Below the pieces are notes generated by a model. It saw nothing but the letters and a program-made list of their open reading frames with translations. It ran no database searches and was not told the DNA's origin. A stretch of DNA of 64,000 nt. Origin: Peteryoungia desertarenae. Lineage in GTDB: Bacteria; Pseudomonadota; Alphaproteobacteria; Rhizobiales; Rhizobiaceae. Both the position numbers and the translations under genes were made by a program. The stretch covers positions 1,642,501 through 1,706,500 of the forward strand of contig NZ_CP058350.1 in assembly GCF_005860795.2 (NCBI RefSeq), given 5' to 3'. Positions 1 to 9,800 of this stretch are shown one piece after another (within the stretch, counting starts at the first letter, position 1; each line of letters opens with the position of its first letter).

Positions 1-89
1 AAAAGAGCGACTTCAGCAGGCGTCTGCTGGTCTGGGAAGATGCAATCTTCCGCTCGACCGTTACACCGACTTCATCTATGGGTGAATAA
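1..89 (+). CDS. 3' end of an unidentified gene (partial)
   Basis: Frame 3 is open from the window edge to a TAA at 87-89, and its codons have the strong G/C third-position bias of the real genes here. Only the last 28 codons or so are present, so the product cannot be named. The stop codon falls inside the palindrome that precedes the SorC-type regulator, so the two genes are very close and on the same strand, which is common for sugar-catabolism operons with their regulator. It could also be chance open frame. Confidence 0.4.
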   Translation, partial: KSDFSRRLLVWEDAIFRSTVTPTSSMGE

Positions 90-100
90 AAATTCACCCA
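79..100. promoter_or_regulatory. Perfect inverted repeat, probable operator of the SorC-type regulator
   Basis: A perfect 9-bp inverted repeat, arms TGGGTGAAT and ATTCACCCA separated by four A, ends 12 bp before the regulator start codon and just before its Shine-Dalgarno GGAGGGG (103-109). SorC/DeoR-type sugar regulators usually bind such dyads and control their own genes, so autoregulation is the likely role. This is inference from position and symmetry. Confidence 0.5.
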
Positions 101-112
101 TCGGAGGGGTTC

Positions 113-1063
113 ATGGGACGTCTCAACGAGCTTCGACTTATTGCCCGAGTCGCACAGATGTATCACGCCGAAGGCAAGCGGCAGGCCGAGATTGCCGAGA
201 TCATGCATATGTCTCAGGCTACTGTTTCGCGCATGTTGAAGCGCGCGGAGATGGAAGGGATCGTCAGAACGACGATCATTCCCCCGCCCGGGACCTTTGC
301 CGAGCTGGAAATGGCGCTGCGTGATCGTTACGGCCTGACAGAGGCGATCGTCATCGACTGCTCGGAAGACCGTGGTGGTGCGATTATGGCCCGCATAGGC
401 GAGGCGGCTGCGCACTTCGTCGAAGTGACCCTGCAGCAGGATGAAATCATTGGCGTGTCCAGTTGGAGCCAGACCATTCTTCGCATGGTTGACAACATTC
501 ATCCGCTGAAGACGGGGCGCGCGAAATACATCGTTCAGATCTTGGGCGGCATGGGCGAGGCCTCGGTTCAGACGCATGCCACCCAGCTTACTGCAAGGCT
601 TGCAAAGCTCACCGGCGGTGAGCCGCGCCTGCTGCTTGTCCAGGGCATCACCTCGTCCCGGGAGGCAAAGCTGGTGATGCTGGCTGACCCGGTCGTGCGT
701 GGCACGATGGACCTGTTCGGCCGTCTGACGCTCGCCATCATCGGTATCGGCGCCGTCGAGCCGTCCGAGCTGCTGGCCCGCTCCGGCAACGTCTTCTCCC
801 GCCAGGAGATGGCGATGCTGCACGACGCGGGAGCGGTCGGTGAAATCTCGTTCCGCTTTTACGACCGAGACGGCAAGCCGGTCGAGACCCCGCTCAACGA
901 GCGCGTCATTGGCATTTCACTTGAGGAGCTGCGTAAGGCCGACAGAGTGATGGCGCTTGCCGGGGGAGAATCGAAGACTGAGGCGATCGCCGGTGCACTT
1001 AGGATGGGCATCATCGACGTCCTAGTTACGGACAAATTCACAGCGGCCCGTCTGACGGCCTGA
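113..1063 (+). CDS. SorC/DeoR-family sugar-binding transcriptional regulator
   Basis: A 316-residue protein of typical length for the SorC family. Residues about 1-55 hold an HTH (KRQAEIAEIMHMSQATVSRM). The rest is the sugar-phosphate-binding domain, with the glycine-rich stretch ILGGMGEASVQTH near residue 145 and an ALAGGESKTEAIAGAL segment near 280 that is typical of the effector-binding end of this fold. The start is fixed by a strong GGAGGGG four bases upstream. An SDR dehydrogenase follows 50 bp downstream on the same strand, so the regulator probably controls sugar or polyol oxidation, as EryD-like regulators do. The ligand cannot be read from the sequence. Confidence 0.9.
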   Translation: MGRLNELRLIARVAQMYHAEGKRQAEIAEIMHMSQATVSRMLKRAEMEGIVRTTIIPPPGTFAELEMALRDRYGLTEAIVIDCSEDRGGAIMARIGEAAAHFVEVTLQQDEIIGVSSWSQTILRMVDNIHPLKTGRAKYIVQILGGMGEASVQTHATQLTARLAKLTGGEPRLLLVQGITSSREAKLVMLADPVVRGTMDLFGRLTLAIIGIGAVEPSELLARSGNVFSRQEMAMLHDAGAVGEISFRFYDRDGKPVETPLNERVIGISLEELRKADRVMALAGGESKTEAIAGALRMGIIDVLVTDKFTAARLTA

Positions 1064-1113
1064 CCCGCTGCTGGCGGATTGTCGGATCGGCTGCATCAAT
1101 GAGGAGTAGGACT

Positions 1114-1899
1114 ATGCAGCGTTTTTCCGGCCAAACCGTCTTCGTGACCGGTGGCAACAAGGGTATTGGGCTCGGTATTGCTCGCCGCTTTGCCGAAGAA
1201 GGCGCAAAGATCGCCATTGCAGCGATCGAGCCTGAAACGGTTGACGCCGCCCGACGGCTTGCCGAAGAGACGGGCGCCGAAACACTCGGCCTGCAACTCG
1301 ACGTCACCGACGCCTCAGCCGTGCGCGCGGGCTATGCCGAAGTGGAAGAGCGCCTCGGACCTCTGAGCATCTCGGTCCAGAATGCCGGTGTGATCACTAT
1401 CGCCAAGGTCGAGGATCTGAGCGAGCGCGAGTGGGACCTTAATCTCGACGTCAACACCAAGGGCGTTTTCCTCTGTTGCCAGGAGGCCGTGGCCCGCTTC
1501 CGCGCCAGTGGCACGAAAGGACGCCTGATCAACACGGCATCCGGTCAGGCACGTCAGGGCTTCATCTACACCCCCCACTATGCCGCCTCGAAGTTCGGCG
1601 TGGTCGGTCTGACCCAGAGCCTTGCTAAGGAACTGGCCAGAGAAGGCATCACTGTGAATGCCATTTGTCCTGGCATTATCCACACCGAGATGTGGGATTA
1701 TAATGATCGGGTCTGGGGCAAGATGCTGGGCGACTACGGCCCCGGCGAACTGATGGCCGAATGGGTCGAAGGCATCCCGATGGGCCGCGCTGGAACACCC
1801 GCCGAAGTCGGCGCGCTCGTCGCGTTTCTAGCATCGACCGACGCGGCATACATCACGGGACAGACAATCAACGTGGACGGCGGACTGATCATGTCGTGA
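1114..1899 (+). CDS. SDR-family NAD(P)-dependent oxidoreductase
   Basis: A 261-residue classical short-chain dehydrogenase. The Rossmann cofactor motif TGGNKGIGLG is near residue 10, NAG near 87, a catalytic Ser in NTASGQ near 140, the YxxxK motif (YAASKFG) near 155, and the C-terminal ITGQTINVDGG typical of polyol and sugar dehydrogenases. The start at 1114 is preferred over an ATG at 1099 because GAGGAG (1101-1106) sits at ideal spacing before it. The gene probably forms an operon with the upstream SorC-type regulator, suggesting oxidation of a sugar alcohol or related substrate. The exact substrate is unknown. Confidence 0.9.
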   Translation: MQRFSGQTVFVTGGNKGIGLGIARRFAEEGAKIAIAAIEPETVDAARRLAEETGAETLGLQLDVTDASAVRAGYAEVEERLGPLSISVQNAGVITIAKVEDLSEREWDLNLDVNTKGVFLCCQEAVARFRASGTKGRLINTASGQARQGFIYTPHYAASKFGVVGLTQSLAKELAREGITVNAICPGIIHTEMWDYNDRVWGKMLGDYGPGELMAEWVEGIPMGRAGTPAEVGALVAFLASTDAAYITGQTINVDGGLIMS

Positions 1900-2305
1900 A
1901 CTCGAAAGTCGGCTGCCGGGTTGGCAGTGAATGAAGGCTGCTGGAATGCGTGGCCGCCAGTAGAAGATGTTTCCCCGGCGGATAAGATTTTCGACCCCGT
2001 GGCGGACTGCCATGACGAAGACACCCTCAATCAGGCCCGAAGGTCACCCCGTGCCGTTTTCGGGTTGGGTCTCACCTTTGGGCATCAGTTTTGGGCATCA
2101 GGTCGCCGATGACGCCAAAACGGGATCCGGCACGACGGAAAAACATGAGAATCTAAGCATTTTGGGAGAATTGGCTGGGGAACCTGGACGATAATCCAAC
2201 TTTCCTCACGGCCTTGATTCACTTCAACATATTGCCAGGAAACAGCTTTCTCGTCTAGAGGTGTTCCGGTTTACTGTTCCGGTAAGCTGTTCCGGGAGCC
2301 CCCTG
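1900..2305. other. Gene-free stretch holding the left island junction
   Basis: No convincing gene is seen. The stretch contains a tandem repeat of TTTGGGCATCAG at 2077-2088 and 2090-2101 and the left copy of the attachment repeat at 2171-2188. DNA left of about 2170 is chromosome; DNA to the right belongs to the island. Confidence 0.6.
2171..2188. repeat. Left attachment repeat of the genomic island (tRNA-Gln 3'-end remnant)
   Basis: TTGGCTGGGGAACCTGGA occurs here and again at 29972-29989, where it forms the 3' end of an intact tRNA-Gln gene. Identity stops after this 18-bp block on both sides. A tyrosine recombinase starts 118 bp inside. This is the classic layout of an element integrated at a tRNA 3' end. 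Confidence 0.85.
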
Positions 2306-4120
2306 ATGACACGACGCTCAAACCTCATTCGCCGCGAAGGCGGCACCTACTATGCGCGGATCTACATCCCTGCGGAATTGCGAGATCACTTCCCGAGTGA
2401 GGACAAGAAGATCTCATTACGGACCAAGGACGAGGCGACCGCCAAGGTTCGTCTCAATGCCGAAGTCCAGAAGTGGGACGTCGTGTTCGCCGACATGCGC
2501 GCCCGCCGGCAGTTGAGCGATCAGGACAAGGCGGTCGCCGTGTGGGAGCACTATGAGGGGAGGCTGAAAGAGGACTCAGAGAGGCGGCGCTCGATGCCGA
2601 CGGATGCAGACCTTGAAAGGGAAGCTGCCCTGGTCTGGCAGCGTATCGATCGCGGCGAGATCCGGTCTGATGACATGGTAAGCATGATCAACGGCTATGC
2701 AGACCTGGAGCTCCTCAAGCGCGCTCGGCAGGACGACGCTAACCTTCGTTCTCGTCGGTTGACGGCACTGAAGCGAGATCTCGCTGCCGGCAGGTATGCC
2801 CTGGTCGAGAAGGACGTGCATCATTTCATAGAGCGGCATCAGCTGTTGGTGGATGACGGATCCGAGCAGTTTCGCGAACTCAGCGCACTCATGATGCGCG
2901 CTGATATCGAGGCCCTTGAGCGGACGGTGGAGCGAGACGTTGGCGACTACTCCGGGAGACCCAAGGATCCCATCGTAAAGCCGGCCTTCGCCAAGCCCCG
3001 CGAGACTGCTGCGCCGGGCCAATCAGTTATGGAGCTGTTCGAGGTTTACGCTCGCGAAAATCCTCGCAGCGTCACTCCCGACACTTTGGCCCAGGCTCGC
3101 CGCGATATCGGCCTATTCGTCGACCATGTCGGCACGACCTTTCCAGTGTCAAAGATCGATAAGAAAGCTGTCCGCGAATGGAAGGCACTGCTGATGCTCT
3201 ATCCTGTCAAGGCGACTGAGACAAAAGAGTTCAAAGGCATGAAGCTCGCTCAGATCGTCGCGCACAACGAGACGGTCCGGAAGTCGGTCCTGAGTGTGAA
3301 CACCGTGAACCGCTATCTTTCTAACCTTGCCGCCTTCTGCAGCTGGCTCGTCGGGCATGGATACATCGATTACAATCCAACCGAAGGTATGTTCTTGGCC
3401 AAGGACAAGCGGAAAAAGGTTTACCCATTTACGGTCGACCAAATGAACGCCCTTTTCCGGTCGCCGTTGTTTATAGGGTGTGCAAGTGACGATGCGCCGC
3501 GGTTCTGGAACAAGCCGGGTGATGTCAGGATCCGTGACCATCGATACTGGATACCTTTGATCATGCTCTACTCAGGCGCCCGGCCCGGGGAGATTGCACA
3601 GCTTGGCCTATCAGACGTCCGGGAGGAGCGGCAGACCTGGATCTTTGATATCACCGAAACCGCAGATGATGGCGGCGACGAAGCCAAAAGGTTGAAGACT
3701 GAAAGTTCTCGGCGTGTTGTGCCGGTCCACCAGGAGCTGATTGAGCTAGGTTTCCTCGACTACCTGGCGGCAATTCGAGACGGCGGACACACGCGCGTTT
3801 TCCCGCTCGCAGTCCGGAACGAGCGCGGGCAGATGTTATCCGATTTCAGCCGTGACTTCGGTCGATACCTCGAGAAGATCGGTCTCAAGAATGGTCGCGG
3901 CCTGTCGCTCTACTCTTTCCGTCATGGTGCCTTTGATGCGATGAGACGCGCCGGCTACCTTGATGAGCAGTTCAATTTCATCTTCGGACATGTCAGCACC
4001 GGTAATCGTGTGACCCAGGGTTACGGGGTCTTGACGCAGGGGGTGCTGGAACAGCGGTCGGAGCTGGTCAACGCGATCGCCTATCCGGGGCTGGACTTAA
4101 CCCACCTGGTTGTCAGGTAA
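2306..4120 (+). CDS. Tyrosine recombinase / integrase of the island (DUF6538-type N-terminus)
   Basis: A 604-residue site-specific recombinase. The N-terminus (LIRREGGTYYARIYIPAELR) is the short DNA-binding domain typical of large proteobacterial integrases of the DUF6538 type. A SAM-like core-binding region covers about residues 235-365, and the catalytic domain about 375-590. That domain shows YSGARPGEIAQL (first Arg), YSFRHG (second Arg and His), GHVS and a nucleophile Tyr in TQGYG. The start at 2306 is chosen because GGGAG lies just upstream and the fold begins here; a GTG at 2261 is possible. The gene is 118 bp inside the left attachment repeat and is expected to excise and integrate the element at tRNA-Gln. 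Confidence 0.92.
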   Translation: MTRRSNLIRREGGTYYARIYIPAELRDHFPSEDKKISLRTKDEATAKVRLNAEVQKWDVVFADMRARRQLSDQDKAVAVWEHYEGRLKEDSERRRSMPTDADLEREAALVWQRIDRGEIRSDDMVSMINGYADLELLKRARQDDANLRSRRLTALKRDLAAGRYALVEKDVHHFIERHQLLVDDGSEQFRELSALMMRADIEALERTVERDVGDYSGRPKDPIVKPAFAKPRETAAPGQSVMELFEVYARENPRSVTPDTLAQARRDIGLFVDHVGTTFPVSKIDKKAVREWKALLMLYPVKATETKEFKGMKLAQIVAHNETVRKSVLSVNTVNRYLSNLAAFCSWLVGHGYIDYNPTEGMFLAKDKRKKVYPFTVDQMNALFRSPLFIGCASDDAPRFWNKPGDVRIRDHRYWIPLIMLYSGARPGEIAQLGLSDVREERQTWIFDITETADDGGDEAKRLKTESSRRVVPVHQELIELGFLDYLAAIRDGGHTRVFPLAVRNERGQMLSDFSRDFGRYLEKIGLKNGRGLSLYSFRHGAFDAMRRAGYLDEQFNFIFGHVSTGNRVTQGYGVLTQGVLEQRSELVNAIAYPGLDLTHLVVR

Positions 4121-4340
4121 CGGCTGGCACGGTAATGCGCGTTGAGCAGGATCTAATTTAGAACTATTTCTGTCTCTGCCGAGGAGCTTGAGGGGGCGCG
4201 GCCCGCGCGCCAACCCTTGAAACACAAGGCTACTGACCAGGCTGGGTCAGGGCAAACCTAGTAACTGCCTTACATTCCCTATACCAACTAACTTAGAACC
4301 GAATGGAGAGAGGGAAGCCGGCGCCACACAGACACGGGAG

Positions 4341-5531
4341 TCAAAGCCCAGAGGCGAAGTCGGCGGCGACGCGGTTGCCGAGACGTCGGAGTGCCTCGCG
4401 GACGCGCTCACTCAGGTCTTCGTAAGCGATGAACGTGCCGTCACGTCCTTTTGCCTCCTGGAGGCCTTTCGGCATGCGCAGTCCCAACCTCTTCATTGTC
4501 CCGCGTTCGGATTTCCGAAGGTTCAGGCGGTGAGCCACGGACTGCTTGTCCAGAGCTGAAATGCTGAGGTTCCCGGCCTGGCGGAAATTCGTCAGACGCT
4601 GCTGTGCTCTCCATGCGTGGATAGCCTCTGAAGCTCGTCCTCTAGCGGCCGACTGTATAGGGAAAGTTGGTAGCATGAAGCGGAAGTATCGCCCCTGGAA
4701 GGTTGTGAAGCTCACGCCTGCCAGCTTGTCGAAAGCTGACACCCCGATCTGCTTGATCTCCCAGGAATTCAGCGTCACCTCAATGCGAGCGCGCCTCAAG
4801 TCCTGAGGCAAGTCCACATGGGTTCCGGCGGCGCGGTTCTGCTGGTCAACGGTCTTGTCCATGACCCGCCAACGAACGTCAGCCTTTTCAGCACCTATCT
4901 CAACCGTTCCGTCAGTGTATGGATCTTGCCGGGCGGCGCCGCTCCCATCGACAAGCTGTAGGACCTTACCGCGGCCGCCCCAAACGGTTCTGGGTCGACT
5001 GAGCCCAGCTTCCAGATAATCGCGCTCCACGACCAGGTGGTTAGAGAGAACGCGCATAATCGTCGCCCTGGCTAGATCATCCGGGCTGCTGGGGGTGAAG
5101 TCGACGCTGATCTCGATCCCGAAAAGCGTCGGAGGCTCTGTGAATCCGAACTTGGCCTCGAGGCGAGCTAGGGCTTTCCTTACTTGGAGCACTGCCGGCT
5201 CCTGAACCTTTATCGTGAACGTCGTAGCTGCTTCATTCCGCAGCGGTCGGTCGTTTTTGACATAGAGCCTCCGATCGAAGAGATCCTCGATCTCCTTTTG
5301 AAGCCATTGAAACTGACTCGACCTGTTGAGTTTGACCTCCACCGTCAACCAGTCGATGACTGCCCGGGCCTCAAATTCACGCAAGTCCACCTCGGGGACC
5401 AAGGCGTAGCGATTGCGCAATCGCTTCTGGCCCATTCCCAAATCTACCCGGTAGTAGTGTAGCAAGCCAACGACTGCCGGCGTCTTGATGCTTCGCAATG
5501 GGATCGACAGCACCGGCGTTCTAATACTCAT
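4341..5531 (-). CDS. Hypothetical protein, possible distant Rep_trans-type replication/mobilisation protein
   Basis: A 396-residue protein not firmly recognised. The N-terminal third has VIDWLTVEV, the middle GIEISVDF, and the second half RRARIEVTLN. This succession of strands resembles replication initiators of the Rep_trans group (a family that also includes ICE relaxases such as NicK), but the match is by eye and weak. The C-terminus is basic (LRKSERGTMKRLGLR). It lies next to the integrase, convergent with it, where mobile elements often keep replication or transfer genes. Start: ATG at 5531, with a GTG one codon upstream. It could equally be an unrelated cargo protein. Confidence 0.55.
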   Translation of the reverse strand: MSIRTPVLSIPLRSIKTPAVVGLLHYYRVDLGMGQKRLRNRYALVPEVDLREFEARAVIDWLTVEVKLNRSSQFQWLQKEIEDLFDRRLYVKNDRPLRNEAATTFTIKVQEPAVLQVRKALARLEAKFGFTEPPTLFGIEISVDFTPSSPDDLARATIMRVLSNHLVVERDYLEAGLSRPRTVWGGRGKVLQLVDGSGAARQDPYTDGTVEIGAEKADVRWRVMDKTVDQQNRAAGTHVDLPQDLRRARIEVTLNSWEIKQIGVSAFDKLAGVSFTTFQGRYFRFMLPTFPIQSAARGRASEAIHAWRAQQRLTNFRQAGNLSISALDKQSVAHRLNLRKSERGTMKRLGLRMPKGLQEAKGRDGTFIAYEDLSERVREALRRLGNRVAADFASGL

Positions 5532-5764
5532 CACTGATCACTCGCATCCGATCACATGCTCTATCCCTAAGACCTTCATGCCATAATGCGTAGGTCCGCT
5601 CGGGCACAGTGCGCCTCTCCAGCGCCCACAACTATCTGATGGTATCTCTTTGACTCGGAGAAGCTCAGGGGCGCGCATTGCGCAGCCAGGTGCAGTTGCG
5701 CGTTATAAGTGAATGACGCTCGTCCACGGGTGGCTGTGACGGCCTGACGATCGTCCAAGTGGTG

Positions 5765-6592
5765 CTAGTTAAAGGTGGCCTGGAAGGCCGTCGCAGTCAA
5801 AGACACATGCGCTGTGAGCGGAGGAGCGATCTCAAAAGCTCTCGGTTCGCGCGAGAAATTCCAGAGTCGCAGCAGCCGCCATTCGCTCGGCCTCTCCTCG
5901 GCGACCGCGAGCTCATTTCTGGAGATGTGAAATGGGGTTCGATCCCATCCGTTCGTCGTCTTCACTTCGATTAACCTCGATCGCCCATCAGGTGTGAAAC
6001 TTAAGATGTCAAAGCCGGCTCCATCGCCGTCTTCTTGCGAAACCCATCTGACAGCTCGAGAAAGGTCTTCGCGTCCGGCTGACCGGAGAACAGAGCGCTC
6101 GTGGCGAACGACCATCTCCTCGCCGGCGCGTCCCAATGCTCGGTTTCGTTCGTCTCTTCCCGCTACGTCAAACTTCCGCGCGATATGCAGGGTCTTTTCA
6201 AGCTCCTCGGGAGGCGGCTCGTTGGACATCGTCGGTGGAGGCCCCACCCAGAGCTGCGGTGCCTCCTGGAACGCCCAAGGGGCAGTGGTATCGCGGATCA
6301 GCCATTCTCGGTTTCGAGCTAACCATCGCACCACCACGTCGACAAGTGACATTTGGAAATTGAACGCTGGCTTGTAGCCTGGGAGCCAGGCTTCGCCGAG
6401 AGACATCAGAACCGCACTAATGTTTTGGTGCTTGAATTCGATGGCGCCACGTCCCCGATGTATCAAGGTTTGGAGTCGTCGATTGTGCTCAGCCTTGTTG
6501 TAGCGACTTCCTGCGAAATCCTTCGCGAGCATCGCGAAGTAGTCTGAGACGATCAGATCATTCTCAATGTCTGTCCAGTCACCCTTTGCCAT
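5765..6592 (-). CDS. DUF3883-domain protein, PD-(D/E)XK nuclease-like
   Basis: A 275-residue protein. The N-terminal half (DWTDIENDLIVSDYFAMLAK) is a small helical domain often found in restriction-like proteins. The C-terminal half (about residues 150-260) is a DUF3883 domain: GRAGEEMVVRHE, then GFDILSF, then RLIEVKTTNG, which together give the E...D...ExK layout of the PD-(D/E)XK nuclease fold. DUF3883 proteins are common in defence islands. It is transcribed divergently from the RecQ/UvrD fusion across a 300-bp gap, so the two may work together. A GGGGAC Shine-Dalgarno lies just before the ATG. Nuclease activity is inferred, not shown. Confidence 0.75.
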   Translation of the reverse strand: MAKGDWTDIENDLIVSDYFAMLAKDFAGSRYNKAEHNRRLQTLIHRGRGAIEFKHQNISAVLMSLGEAWLPGYKPAFNFQMSLVDVVVRWLARNREWLIRDTTAPWAFQEAPQLWVGPPPTMSNEPPPEELEKTLHIARKFDVAGRDERNRALGRAGEEMVVRHERSVLRSAGREDLSRAVRWVSQEDGDGAGFDILSFTPDGRSRLIEVKTTNGWDRTPFHISRNELAVAEERPSEWRLLRLWNFSREPRAFEIAPPLTAHVSLTATAFQATFN

Positions 6593-6898
6593 TAGTCCCC
6601 AGTAACCACTCGTCGGAGCGTTGTCCCCGACCGTTTGCAGACACTAGGCTTACGCCAAGTGTATGGAGTCTGTCGATCTGTCCTACCGATGGAGGGATAG
6701 ATCAGAGGCGCGAGTGAATGCGCTTGCGGCATGCACGCCATTGTTGTTTCATGAGAATACCGTCAACTGATCCATGGCGCCGCCTCGGCTCCAGAAGGAA
6801 TCAGGGAGGAGTGGGCGGACTGGGAGCGCTAAGGGGCACATAAAATAGGCGATATAGCTTCTCTCTTCATTGACCGATGCCTTTCGATTGATCTTGAG
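6593..6898. other. Divergent intergenic region between the DUF3883 and helicase genes
   Basis: This stretch must carry promoters for both divergent genes. The helicase frame is open upstream to 6833 with no ATG, GTG or TTG before 6899, but the residues encoded at 6887-6898 (IDLE) look like the first motif of an exonuclease domain. An ATG at 6877 is one base out of that frame. No other gene is seen. Confidence 0.5.
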
Positions 6899-9800
6899 GT
6901 GAATCCCGAAAAGGCCGAGATATTTGCCTTCGCGGCCGTTCGAGGCCGCGACCAGGAAACGGTTGTTTTCAAGAATGGAGATCGCCAGGCCGCTTTTGAT
7001 CAACTGGAGAAGTTAGCGTCAGAGGCCGAGTTTATGCTCGGGCACAACATCCTGCGTCATGATCTTCCTCATCTTGCTGCAGCCAGGCCTAGCTTTGGCC
7101 GGCTCTTATCGAAGCCTGTCGATACGCTTTGGCTGAATCCGCTGGCTTTTCCGCGTAATCCTTACCACCACCTAGTCAAGCACCATCATGATGGAAGGCT
7201 TCAAGCTGGGCACATCAACGATCCAGAATTGGACGCCCGCCTTGTTCTACAGGTCCTGGCTAATCAGATAGAGGCATTTAAGGGCCTTGCTGATCGCGCG
7301 CCGGCGATCCTCGAAGCCTACCACTATCTCTCGACCTGCGCACCAGGAAGTGCTGGATTCGACGAGTTTTTCGCTAACTTGCGCCGCGCTGCCCGCCCTA
7401 CACCTTCGGCCGCCGAGCGATCGATCCTACAGCTCCTGGAAGGCCAGGCGTGCGCAGCCCGAGTGCAAGATGTATTGCAGCGCCTGTCCTCGCCCCACCT
7501 TGGGTGGCCAATGGCCTATGCGCTCTCCTGGATCTCCGTTGCTGGCGGAGATTCTGTCATGCCACCCTGGGTGCGGGCGCAGTTCCGTGAGGCCGCTCAG
7601 ATCGTCAGGCACCTTCGCGACAAGGCGTGTGACGACGTCCGTTGTCAGTGGTGCCGTGAGAGAAACGATCCAACGAAGGCGCTGTCGCGCTGGTTCGGGT
7701 TTGACGGGTTTCGGGCCGAGCCGAAGGATGATGCCGGTCGCCCCTTGCAAGAGCGCATAGTCGCAGAGGCAATGGCTGGCCGATCGGTGCTCGGCATCCT
7801 GCCGACTGGCACTGGCAAATCTGTCTGCTATCAAATCCCAGCGCTTTCACGGTTCGACAAGACCGGCGCTCTGTCTGTCGTGATCTCCCCATTGGTGGCT
7901 CTTATGGCCGATCAGGTCCAAGGTCTTGCACGACATGGCATCTCCAGTTGCGTGACGATCAACAGCCTCCTGTCACTGCCAGAGCGGCATGCAGCACTAG
8001 ATCAAATCCGGATGGGTGAGGCAGCGATCTTGCTAATTTCGCCTGAGCAGTTGCGGAATCCTTCCGTGCGCTCGATCCTGTCACAGCGGGAGGTCGGCTA
8101 CTGGATCCTTGATGAGGCTCATTGCGTGTCGAAGTGGGGACACGATTTCAGGCCGGATTACCGCTACGTATCCCGGTTCATCCGCGAATACACCGGAGAT
8201 CGGGAGCCGGCACCCGTCATCTGTCTGACTGCAACGGCCAAGCCTGAGGTGGTGCGTGACATCAGGGACCACTTCCAGGCCCGTCTTGGAGTGGAGCTGT
8301 TGCTGCTCGACGGAGGGGCAAAACGTGACAACCTTGCCTTCGAAGTTCAGGAAACCCATCGCAGCCGGAAACTCGCAGACATCCTGGACACGATCGAGCG
8401 CACTCTTCCACAAGAGGGTGTGTCCGGGGCGGTTGTGTATTGCGCGACGCGTGCTGCAACCGAAAGAGTCGCTGGCTTCTTGCAGCAGCAGGGACTGGCC
8501 GCTGATTATTTCCATGCAGGACTGACACCTGAGCGCAAGCAAGAGACCCAGGAACGCTTCCGGGTCGGTGACCTCAGGATCATTGCCGCAACAAATGCTT
8601 TCGGTATGGGGATCGACAAGCCCGACATTCGGCTTGTGGTTCATGGCGATATTCCTGGATCGTTGGAAAACTATCTGCAAGAGGCAGGACGCGCCGGGCG
8701 GGATCGCAGTCCTGCCGTATGCGTGTTGTTGTTCAACACGGATGATGTCGAGCGGCAGTTCTCGCTCAGCGCACGCTCACGTCTCGCACGTCATGAGATC
8801 AGTGGGATCCTTAAGGCGCTGCGTCGCTTGGATGCGAAGGGTAAGCACGGGGGCGGAGTTGTTGCCACGCCTGGCGAGATCGTTCGCGAGGACACAGCGC
8901 AGGAGTTCGAGCGCGACAGTGCGACCGACGACACAAGGGTGAAAACCGCGATCGCTTGGCTTGAAGAATCCGCCTTGCTGACTCGCGACGAGAACCGCGT
9001 GCAGGTGTTTCCCTCTTCTCTGCGAATTCGCACCATGCAAGAGGTCGATGCCATTCTGACAAAGGCTGAGATCACCGGATCGCGGCGCAAGCAACTCATT
9101 GCTCTGGTTCAGCACTTGATGACGGCCCCTTCGGATGCCGGAGTATCCACTGATGAACTATCCGGTGCGAGCGGCCTAGCAGGTGGTGCTCTCCGAAAAG
9201 CATTATCCGATCTCGAAACCCTCGGCATTGCTACTGATGACACCGCGATCACCATGTTCGTGCACGTTGGCATTGAGGGTGCTTCACGACATAGATTCCA
9301 GCTAGCTGCGTCTCTGGAGACTGCTCTGATTGCAGCTTTGCGCGAGAATGCGCCGGATGCCGATAACGGTGAAGCATACCCCCTGCACCTTGCAACGACC
9401 TGTCAGATGCTTCGTGACCAGGGTCACGCCACCGTTCGCCCGGATTTGATCGAAGCGCATCTTCGCAGCTTCGCCCAGGATGGGCGTGATGAGGAGGGCG
9501 GACGTGGCAATGTGCATTTCCAGAAGCTGAACAGGAGCACATGCCTAGTGCGTCTGCAGCGATCCTGGGAGGTGCTGAGCAAAACAGCAGAGCTCCGACG
9601 ACGTGGATCAGAATTGCTGTTGCTGCACCTCGAGGGGCTGATTCCCAAAGGGACGCGCGGGAAAGATATCAGGGTCGAAACGACGATCGGCAAACTGCAA
9701 GGCGCCATAATGGGAGATGTCTTTCTGAAAGCATCTGTCCGTGATGAAACAAAGCTCTTGAGCCGTGCGCTGATGTGGCTTCACGAGCAGGGTGTCATCA

